From contig JAANBB010000031.1 of the NCBI GenBank assembly GCA_014621425.1, positions 62,001 to 126,000 on the forward strand: a DNA stretch of 64,000 nt. Direction: 5' to 3'. A program made the translations under genes and the position numbers. The notes beneath the pieces were generated by a model. The model saw only the letters and a list, made by a program, of their open reading frames with translations, was not told the DNA's origin and ran no database searches. The first letter of the stretch is position 1. Every line of letters begins with the position of its first letter. This DNA comes from Cylindrodendrum hubeiense. Taxonomy: Eukaryota > Ascomycota > Sordariomycetes > Hypocreales > Nectriaceae. Shown in pieces: positions 56,207-64,000 of the stretch.

Positions 56207-57921
56207 GGTTGTTGTTGGCGGTGGCTAGATACGTGGGAGATTGGTTAAGAAACGTGGGTTGGGAGGGCGCAAAGACCAGAAGGGTGACGGTGGTTGGCGA
56301 TGATGTCGGAGCAAAGTTATGGTGTTGAGGCTGCCTGCTGCGATAACGCTCTCTGTTGCTATGCCCTCCGATTTAGGGCTTTGTTGGGATGCCTGGTGCT
56401 GCCCCGCAGTCCTCACAGTGGGGGAGGGGCCTAATTCGCTCCTAGAGATAGGACCCTTCCCCTGTGACGTCGATGCATTGGCCGTGCACGTGGCATTCCT
56501 TGTCTCAAGAGTATGGTTTAACTGTACACCTATTCACTGGTAGGTAAAGACACGCAGACTTTGAGATGAGACGGTATAATAATTTGCTGCCTCTGGTTGG
56601 TGTAGAGGCACAATGAGGGAGGATCCATAATATCTGTACGGGCTTTGGTCTAGCCTGCATCGATCAACTTTGGTCCTGGGACCCTGGGCCTCATGCGGCA
56701 CATCGACCTACCTTAGCCACTTTCTACCCCGGAGAGCCAGAAAAGGCAAACTTGCCTAGAACGGAAACCTGTGACATAAATGCCGGGTGAAGCAAAACCT
56801 GGGGAGAGACCCAAGATTCCGCTAGTGCGTGTTTTGATCTAGGTATCCGGCTGCTCCGTGCTGAGGGTGCCCCGTAGCGCCGGCACACCCACCACGTTGC
56901 GACATGACCAAACCGCCATGGCAGAACTTATCGCTGCAAGGACATCTTCAACGGATGCCTTCCCCTGCACAACCAGCTGCCTATCAAGGTGGATTTCTGG
57001 TGATATTTATGGACATGGCGTAATCCCTCTCACTCGCCATCCCAACCTCCCCCCCACATACATCCGGAAAACCTCACCTTTTCCTCCCGAAACCCCGACG
57101 CCTGCACATCGTCAACGCCGACATATCCCCCCCAAGACCAACCAACCAATGGTCTCTGGCTGGCAGGCACCAGAACATGGGAGAGAGCCATGTGATGGCG
57201 TTTTTTTCCTTCGCCCGCAACCCATTGGATCCCCCGGCTGGCGACGGTGCTGCCCCATCCTCATTTCTCTCTAGCCGGGCCCTGGACGCCCCTTCTTCAG
57301 GACGGAATGCCCACTGCTACCCCGCAGTCTAGGTCCTGTTTCCCTGCCTAGAGCAACTCTCCCCGCCACTGCAGAAGGTCGCCCCGTGCTGGCGTTTGCG
57401 GGGACTGGGCGATTCAGCGCCAGAGGGCCAGTGCTGAGTCACGTTCCCTGGCCGCTAGCGCTTGCTTCTGGGAAATAGGCGGCCCCTGATTCGCGCAGAG
57501 GCGAGAGCGTTCCGCCGCCTTCGGGGGAAGTTTCCCTCTTCAGGCATTCCCCATCCATCCTTCCCCCCATCCCCATCGTCTCCCCTTCCCCATTTTCCGC
57601 GCCCACGCACATCCCATCCCGCGTGAACAACCTTGTGCCTCAGGCTGCTACACTTCTCGCCCGTCTCGCACCCAGACTTTGCCCTTTGGCCGTCGTGAAA
57701 CAACAGCGACGAGAGCAAAACGATGAAGAAGCACGTTGCCTGCTGACCTGGTTCCTCACGACAATTCCCTCCCGGCTGTCTGGCAATTCCCCTACCCCAA
57801 TCGTCCTGTCGCGCCACAAGTCGGCTCACTTCCCCTGGAAGAAGACGAACAAGGGTCCACTGATCTCTGGATCACACACGCGCATCACTCAGCAACACCA
57901 CACAGCGACACAGAACTCATC
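56207..57921. other. Divergent intergenic region and 5' leader of the Zn2Cys6 gene
   Basis: No additional gene. The sequence from about 57000 is C-rich, and a seven-codon upstream open frame (57723-57746, MKKHVAC then stop) lies 176 bases before the regulator's start, which could reduce translation if it is in the transcript. Confidence 0.5.
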
Positions 57922-60334
57922 ATGGCCAAGAGATCCTGGTCCGAGTCCAACGGAGGAGGCGGCGGAGGAGGTGGAGGAGGGGGAAGTGCACCGGCGACTT
58001 CTGCCCAGGATGCAACTGCAAATGGCACGAGTGCCATCGAGACTTCGCCCAACGGTAGCGCACCTGTATGTCTTGTCTTGTCCTGCCACAGCAGACACTC
58101 ATTTTTGTCTCACATCGGCACTCAAAGCCCCCGACACCGACACTGACACATCTGTAGCAACCCACACCTAACAGGAATCGCCAGGCACCTAGTCGGCAGA
58201 GCATCAGCGGCGTGTTGCCGAATGACCTGCCCCTGCCTCAGATCTCACGCAAGATCAAGGCCTGTGCAGCATGTCGCAAGCACAAGGTGAGATGAGCCAG
58301 CCTTTGCGCAAAGAGATTCTTCTAACCGCTATGTGCAGATCAAATGTTTGATGGATGAGACTGGTCCCCCATGTCGACGATGTTCTGAGCGGAACCTGGG
58401 ATGTGTTTTGAGTAAGAGCTTACAGACAATCATTGATGAAAAGTCACAGTAAGCACCACCAATTATGGCACTCATATGAGCCACTGAGACTATGAGCATA
58501 TCATTGACCTTTTCACTAGGTTCTCCGAGTCTGTGGTACAGGACCTGGAGCAGATGCACAATGCCCTAAAGCAGATCATGACCAAGGTCGGCCTTCCAGA
58601 ACTGCCCCCCTTACAGAGCTCCGGCGGCCGAGAGTCGGAAGGCACACCTCCCAAGGACGACAACCCTACGAGTAACGGCGGTCTCCAACCTCCATCTCAA
58701 CATGACCACGAAGCCCTTGGGCCCTCTTGTGACAACTCCCCCAAAGCCACGCCCGAGGACGAAGGACTCCCATACGTTCCTATCCACTCCCTCTACACCC
58801 TTACCAAACTCAGTGCGCTACGATCACCCGAAAACCCAGAGTCCCAACGAGGCCGGGCCATTGACGACTTTATTGCACGCGGATCGCTAACGTTGGCCGA
58901 TGCTGAGAGCTTGTTTGCCCTGTATCGAGATCGACTTGACCGTTACATGTATGGCATTGGATGCCGGTACATGACTCTCGACGAGCTGCGGCGCAAGAGT
59001 CCCATCCTATCAGCTGCGACCCTCACCGTGGCCGCCCTCCACGATCCCAAGGCCGATGGTATCTATGGAGTCTGCAGCGCCGAATTTCGCCGCTTGATGG
59101 AAAAGTCCATGTTTGATAGGCGCATTGACCGCGACTATCTCCGTGCCATGTGTGTGGCATCTTACTGGCTTAGTGACCTTTCCTGGATGCTATCAGGATA
59201 CGCGATTCGGCGGGCGGCTGAATGCAACCTCCACAACAGCTACAGTCAAGCTATCAAGGGTCAAAACCAAGACGCTGCCGACTGCGCACGTCTGTGGTAC
59301 ATCCTCTACATCTGCGACCAGCACTTGGCAACTCTATATGGCCGTCCTTCGATCGTGCAAGAAGACCCGTCAATTCAAGGATGGGAAAAATTCCTCGAGT
59401 CTCCAGTCGCGACTGATGAGGATAAGCGTCTGACCGGCCAGGTAGCGTTGGTCAGCATTCTACGAAATATCCGAGATCTATTCGGCACAGACAAGGGAGA
59501 GGCGATTCCTCGAGTCTACCTTAATCACATTTTGCAGTTCCGGCGGCAGCTCGATCAATGGTACGATCGGTGGCTCAAGGACCTACCAGGTAAGTTTGCG
59601 ACTTTAAGGAGAAACCCAACGAGCATCACCCCTAACTGGACATAGAACAATGGCCACAAATCGGTTCCTTCCCCCGCAAGGGAACGATTCTACACTACAA
59701 CTTCGCCCAGATTCACCTCTACTCGCACATCTTCCGCGGCCTGTCTGGAGATGACCCAATTCCGCACTATTTCCTCGACTGCGCGAGCAAGGCGGTTGCC
59801 GCGGCGACGGCCATCATCGACCTCATCATCACAGACCCTGACGTCGCTGTTGGAATCGTGGGCATGCCTTCATACATGCTCTCCATGACGGCCTTTGCCT
59901 GCATGTTCCTCATTAAAGTTGCCATGAAGTATGGTGGTGACTTGATTGAGCGACAGCACGTCCATGAGTTGACGACCAACCTTGTACGGCAATTCCGATC
60001 TCTGACTACCGGCAAGTGGCACCTAGCAAATCTCATGGCCAGTGGACTTGAGAGGATGACGGCGACGTTGGGTTCTGCTGTGCCGGGACAGGTCCCTGTC
60101 GCACCTAATGGGACATTAATCGGTCCTGGAATGACTGAAAACGTCGATGTTACGGGCCAACTTCTCCCAGGAGATCGCCCGTTCACCGATATGGATGGCG
60201 ACCTCTTCTTCGACTATGATATGAGCTTTGGGCTCTCTCCCGTGTTTCGGTTTGACCCTGGCATGTTTGCCATGGACGGATCTGGACAACCCATTCCTAG
60301 CTACCCAGAAGCCGATTATGGAATGCGGTCATGA
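57922..60334 (+). CDS. Zn2Cys6 fungal transcription factor
   Basis: Five exons: 57922-58065, 58158-58286, 58339-58448, 58520-59589 and 59646-60334. The introns are 92, 52, 71 and 56 bases, and the product is 713 residues. The binuclear cluster is C-x2-C-x6-C-x8-C-x2-C-x6-C with cysteines at 84, 87, 94, 103, 106 and 113 (KACAACRKHK joined to IKCLMDET). Intron 2 interrupts the cluster. A run of 11 glycines lies near the N-terminus. The middle is a fungal transcription-factor regulatory domain (about residues 230-500): SPILSAATLTVAALHDPKA, AMCVASYWLSDLSWMLSGYAIRRAAE and ARLWYILYICDQHLATLYGRP. The C-terminus is acidic and aromatic (MDGDLFFDYDMSF), possibly an activation region. I do not recognise the specific regulon. 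No biosynthetic cluster adjoins it, and its nearest neighbours are the phosphatase and the SDR gene. Confidence 0.92.
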
Positions 60335-60740
60335 CGAAAATGATTGACGGATCGAGCGTTTGTATAGGTTCGTCAAGGTGGTTGGTTCTGTATGTCTGGA
60401 CAAACGGGGTCCTGTAAGATACCTAGGCAACTTGTGTGGATGGAGTCTGTGGGTTGGTTTGGGCGTGTTATGTGTTTTTAGGATATCAAGTTCACAGGCG
60501 TGCAAAATGGACACTTTTTACACTTCCATCTTCTTTTGCGGAGGGAAAGCCGTCTGACTATGCGTTGGCTTGGCCGACGGTTAATGCGGTCACCGTGTAC
60601 AAGTCACCGAGCAGATGGCCTGACGTCAAGCTACAGACGGGTTCAAGACGGACACGGTCAATGCCATCGGACATGTTGCCATGTGTCTCGTCCTATCGTT
60701 ATCTTTGACCGGCCCAAGCTCTCGGGTGGAACATGGAGGC

Positions 60741-60950
60741 GTTCCCCGCAGGGATTGTCCAAGACATACCAACTCCAATCTTCAACGGCGGCATCCCGAG
60801 ACCCCAATTCAGAGCTTTCACGTCCTCGCTCCAGGAACCCGGGCTCCGGATTCCTGGAGCGAGGTGATGGTATCCACGTGGGAGGCGATTGCGAGACCAT
60901 CGGCCTTCTCTCCGAACAGACTCCCCGCAGTGGCATAGTTGCGGGGAACC
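60741..60950. repeat. Flanking 10-base inverted pair around the hairpin
   Basis: GTTCCCCGCA at 60741-60750 and its reverse complement TGCGGGGAAC at 60940-60949 lie almost symmetrically about the hairpin centre, at about 98 and 100 bases. The bases in between do not pair well outside the central hairpin. Confidence 0.55.
60824..60864. repeat. Near-perfect hairpin, 14-base stem plus 4 inner pairs
   Basis: Arms CCTCGCTCCAGGAA (60824-60837) and TTCCTGGAGCGAGG (60851-60864) are perfect complements. Inside, one C-A mismatch is followed by CCGG/CCGG pairing and a three-base loop (GCT). It sits about 300 bases upstream of the SDR start codon, in a region with no transcript end expected. Confidence 0.85.
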
Positions 60951-61166
60951 CTACATCGGCCGTCACCATGACATGAGCCTCATGACAGAGAGTGGATATC
61001 GGACCTGGCCGGTCCTGGCTGGACCAGGTTGAGGTGGATACAACATCAGCAAGATAATCTTATCATTTGGATAAGATCAAACAAGTCCAACGTCATCGGA
61101 TCCGAGTCTCTGAAGCTGAACCGATTTCGGAACATTACTTCTACACTAAGCCCTTACATTTTCATC

Positions 61167-62141
61167 ATGGCGAGCACTAGCGACAAGCATATCCTCGTCA
61201 CGGGAGCGGCTGGCTTCGTCGGTCAGACTATCGTTGCCCCGCTTCTAGCCTCGTCGCCCTCTCTTCATGTTACTCTCTCAGATGTGACGGAGCCTCCCGT
61301 TCCCCCGAACGCAGCGCACGCGAGCGACCGTATTACCTCTCTCTCGGCGGATTTGACATCGCCTGCAGCTGTTGCGGACCTCTTTAGCCGCCGTCGCTTC
61401 GATGCTGTCTATATTCTCCACGGGCTCATGTCCGGCGGGTCGGAGGCGAACCTTGATCTCGGCCTGGCGGTAAATGTGGACTCGATCCGGGGCGTGCTGG
61501 ATTACCTCCGCAAGAACCAACCCGGCACCAAGGTCGTGTTTGCGAGCTCGTGCGCCGTGTATGGACCGAGCGATGGAGAGGTCTCGGAGGCGACGGTGCC
61601 GCTGCCCCAGGGTTCGTATGGTGCGGAGAAGCTTATTGTTGAGTTGCTGGTGAATGACTTCTCCCGACGGGGATTGATCGATGGCAGAATCGTGCGGCTG
61701 CCGACCGTGGTTGTTCGGCCAGGCAAGCCATCTGCCGCAGCGTCGAGCTTTGTGTCCGGCATCGTGAGGGAGTCTCTCAAGGGCATCCCGAACGCCCTCC
61801 CTGTAAGCCGAGACTTTGGGCTGTGGATCTGCAGTCCTGCTACGGTGGTCAAGAACCTGGTCAAGGTCAAGGACATCCCCGCCGAGAAGTTCGGCGACTC
61901 GCGAATCGTCAACCTGCCGGGAATCACGGTGACGGTCCAGGAGATTCTGGACGCCGTGGAGCAGGTTGGAGGGAAAGAAGCGGTCGGGTTTGTCAATGAA
62001 GAGATAGACCCCCCGACCGAGAGGCTCGTGAGGAGCTGGCCTCCCAGATTTAACGTCAGTAGAGCTTATGGGCTGGGGCTTTCCCCGGATGGTGAGTTGA
62101 TTGAGGCTGTGCGCGCGTTTTACGAGACATTGAAGGCGTGA
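61167..62141 (+). CDS. NAD-dependent SDR, D-erythronate dehydrogenase (DenD)-like
   Basis: A single exon of 324 residues starting at MASTSDKHILVTGAAG. The frame is open further upstream, but this ATG places the Rossmann motif GAAGFVGQ at the usual position (13-20), and the second strand ends VTLSDV. The catalytic Y151 and K155 are in SYGAEK, preceded by VVFASSCAVYG with the active-site serine. RLPTVVVRPGKPSAAASSFVSGI is typical of the DenD family of extended SDRs. DenD enzymes oxidise D-erythronate at C2 in bacterial four-carbon acid catabolism, and fungi carry related proteins. The substrate here is inferred. It is convergent with the FMN enzyme, with 188 bases between the two stop codons. 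Confidence 0.85.
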   Translation: MASTSDKHILVTGAAGFVGQTIVAPLLASSPSLHVTLSDVTEPPVPPNAAHASDRITSLSADLTSPAAVADLFSRRRFDAVYILHGLMSGGSEANLDLGLAVNVDSIRGVLDYLRKNQPGTKVVFASSCAVYGPSDGEVSEATVPLPQGSYGAEKLIVELLVNDFSRRGLIDGRIVRLPTVVVRPGKPSAAASSFVSGIVRESLKGIPNALPVSRDFGLWICSPATVVKNLVKVKDIPAEKFGDSRIVNLPGITVTVQEILDAVEQVGGKEAVGFVNEEIDPPTERLVRSWPPRFNVSRAYGLGLSPDGELIEAVRAFYETLKA

Positions 62142-62329
62142 TGGAAGCAATAGTTTGGAATACGCTTCAAGTGTTAGAAAATTGTCACGATGGATCATGA
62201 AATTATGGAATAGCTAGTTTGATCAAATGCTCATGTCTTTTGGTCATTAAGATGCATTGTGCATCAGTCGTCTCTATGAAGTCTCTAACATCGTCTATGC
62301 TCGCTTTTATGTCTCATGCTTATTACTCT

Positions 62330-63780
62330 TTACAGCTTCGAAGTCCGCACCCTGGCCAGCGGAGACGATCCAGCGTCTCCAGATGGCACCATGTGATCCA
62401 CGTCCAGCGTATTCACCAGCGCCGGTGTCGCCTGGTCCAAACTCGTGATACCGGCGAGTCTCATTGAGGTTTCCAGTTCATCCTTGAGCACTGCGGCAGC
62501 GGTTAGCGTAGAATGGGGTGCCTGGATTGTGGAGACTTACGTTGTGAAAGATGCTCGACGCCCTTTTGGCCGTACACGAGCGAGTACAAGAATGGTCGCG
62601 CGATACCGACGGCTGTGGCGCCCAGGGCAATGGCCTTGAGGATGTCCGAGCCTCGCTCAAAGCCGCCGTCGATGAATATTTCGAGGTGCTGGAAGGCTTC
62701 GGGGAATAGCTTCCGGACCTCGAGAAGGACCAGGATTGACGCTGGGGAGCTGTGGATTTGTTAGGACTTCGGCTTCAATCAACTCAAACATGAGATCTGA
62801 CTTACCCATCGAGGGACCTGCCGCCATGGTTGCTCAGCACGACGCCGTCCACACCATGGTCTACGGCCAACCGAACATCCTCAACCGTTTGCACACCCTT
62901 CAACACAATGGGCACAGAGCTTGCCTCGCGAATCCAGCGCAAGTCATCCCACTCAAGCGCCTTGTCAATGTACTGTCCCATCAGACGGCCCAGCCCGTTG
63001 CCCTTGTTGTCGTTGGTGCTCTCGCCGCCGCTCATGTCGGAGCGGACAGCCGTGGTCTGCGGGGTGCGCTCGTCGGCCTCGCGTTTGCCGGCCACGGGGG
63101 CGTCGACGGTGACGAACACGGCCTTGATGCCGAGGGAGCGGGCCTTGCGCAGGAGCTCGACCGTCTTGGCGCGGTTGGAGTTGACGTAGAGTTGGAGGAA
63201 GAAGGGGTAGTTGGGTGGGGCGGCGCCGATGATGGTGGGGAGAGAGTAAGATGCATTGCTTGAGATCTGCGATTGGTTAGCGATATGTTTGCTTTAAGGG
63301 AGTCTTGGACTGACAATCTCAAAGATGCCCTCGTTTGCGACGGCGCGGCTCCAGCCAAGCTCTCCATCAGGATGCGCAAGCGTAGCCATGGCCGCGGGAC
63401 ACATGAAGAAGGGCGCCTTGCTCTTCAGCCCCAAGATATTCCGCTCGATGGAGACGTTGGTGACATTGCGCAGGACTCGCGGCCGGAGCATGACTCTTCG
63501 GATGACCTCGCGGTTGCGGTTGATGGTGACGAGGTCGGTGGCGGCGGACGAGTAGAAGGCCCAAGCCTTGGGGGTCAGGGCTTTCTGGGCAGCGAGGGCA
63601 AAGTCGTTGGCGGAGAGGATTTGATCCAGAGGAGGGACATCGCTGGGGAGTTGGACGTCTGTGAATGAAGTTAGCGCATGTGATTTCCGGTGGTGATGGT
63701 GATGGTAGTGGTGGTGTAGACGAACCTCTTGGGGGAGGGATGTTGGGAGTCTCAGACTCCATTGCTGAAAGGTCACTCAT
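62330..63780 (-). CDS. FMN-dependent 2-hydroxyacid dehydrogenase/oxidase
   Basis: Five exons on the minus strand: 63780-63726, 63658-63315, 63266-62806, 62749-62541 and 62490-62330. The introns are 67, 48, 56 and 50 bases, and the product is 409 residues. All joins rebuild family sequence. The TIM barrel begins with MLRPRVLRNVTNVS, then APFFMCPAAMATLAHPDGE, QLYVNSNR, VTVDAPVAGKREADER, PIVLKGVQ, the catalytic histidine near 280 in SNHGGRSLDG, and the FMN-phosphate loop FIDGGFERGSDILKA with GATAVGIARPFLY. There is no N-terminal cytochrome b5 domain and no obvious mitochondrial signal. It is thus closer to lactate oxidase/lactate 2-monooxygenase or glycolate oxidase than to yeast cytochrome b2. 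Intron 2 uses a weak donor, GTCAGT. The exact acid substrate is not deducible. Confidence 0.92.
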
Positions 63781-64000
63781 GATGGCGGTTTTTTTTTTTG
63801 TGATGAAGAGAGTAATTGATTTTGGATAAAGATTCTAGACTCGGGATTGAACGAGCTATATGAATGTCCTACTTTTCTTCAATTGCTGTAAATATTCCAT
63901 CTGCTGGTCTCCTAACACCGGCATCGGCGCTATGTGTAAGTAGCCTGGACCCCACAGCGCCCTTCTCCAACTGCACCCATGTCGTGCCGCCAGAGAATTG

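Larger units (their letters stand above)
60335..61166. other. Intergenic region with a strong hairpin
   Basis: This is the 3' flank of the regulator and the promoter of the SDR gene. It contains the hairpin at 60824-60864 and a flanking 10-base inverted pair, listed separately. No gene is seen. Confidence 0.6.

Noticed and set aside
61278..62198. Minus-strand frame of 306 residues under the SDR gene
   Set aside because: The plus strand carries all SDR motifs; the minus frame is an antisense shadow.

Overview
The window is nuclear DNA of a filamentous ascomycete (Pezizomycotina, probably Sordariomycetes). The genes carry short GT-AG introns of about 47 to 270 bases, often with a CTRAC-like branch site, and coding third positions favour C/G. 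The families present are typically fungal: a HET-domain protein, a fungal Zn2Cys6 regulator, an Arb1-like protein, an RGS-LOV photoreceptor, a DUF7924-type protein and a tiny copper-type metallothionein. Gene spacing is loose, with several 2 to 6 kb stretches without recognisable genes and with short minisatellites. I see no virus, rRNA, tRNA, CRISPR array or intact transposon.

Layout. 1-3.9 kb: intergenic with minisatellites. 3.9-5.9 kb (+): RGS-LOV blue-light protein. 8.0-9.1 kb (+): FtsJ-like methyltransferase. 10.3-15.8 kb (+): giant ankyrin-repeat protein of about 1,814 residues, interrupted by a frameshift at a T8 run. 16.2-19.8 kb (-): splicing helicase PRP22. 20.9-21.5 kb (+): PMP3/SNA-like proteolipid with a PPxY motif. 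22.0-23.6 kb (-): Arb1-like protein with an 18-base microexon. 27.5-28.8 kb (+): inositol polyphosphate multikinase. 29.8-31.4 kb (+): CLP1. 35.4-38.8 kb (+): ENA-type P-type ATPase. 44.5-44.7 kb (+): three-exon metallothionein of 25 residues. 47.7-50.2 kb (+): HET-domain protein. 51.0-52.5 kb (+): DUF7924-type gene with an in-frame stop, probably a pseudogene. 53.6-55.1 kb (+): Sec14/CRAL-TRIO protein. 55.5-56.2 kb (-): magnesium-dependent phosphatase 1. 57.9-60.3 kb (+): Zn2Cys6 regulator. 61.2-62.1 kb (+): D-erythronate dehydrogenase-like SDR, convergent with a five-exon FMN-dependent 2-hydroxyacid oxidase/dehydrogenase (62.3-63.8 kb, -).

How it fits together. Most genes are independent single-locus functions: RNA processing (PRP22, CLP1, FtsJ-like), phosphoinositide/lipid signalling (IPMK, Sec14-like), ion and metal homeostasis (ENA-type pump, PMP3-like, metallothionein), light sensing (RGS-LOV) and small-RNA heterochromatin (Arb1-like). 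The only pair that looks metabolically linked is the convergent SDR and FMN enzyme at the right end, both acting on hydroxy acids. No biosynthetic cluster or defence island is visible. The most informative items are the RGS-LOV photoreceptor, the tiny metallothionein gene, the broken ankyrin gene and the DUF7924 gene with its probable nonsense mutation.
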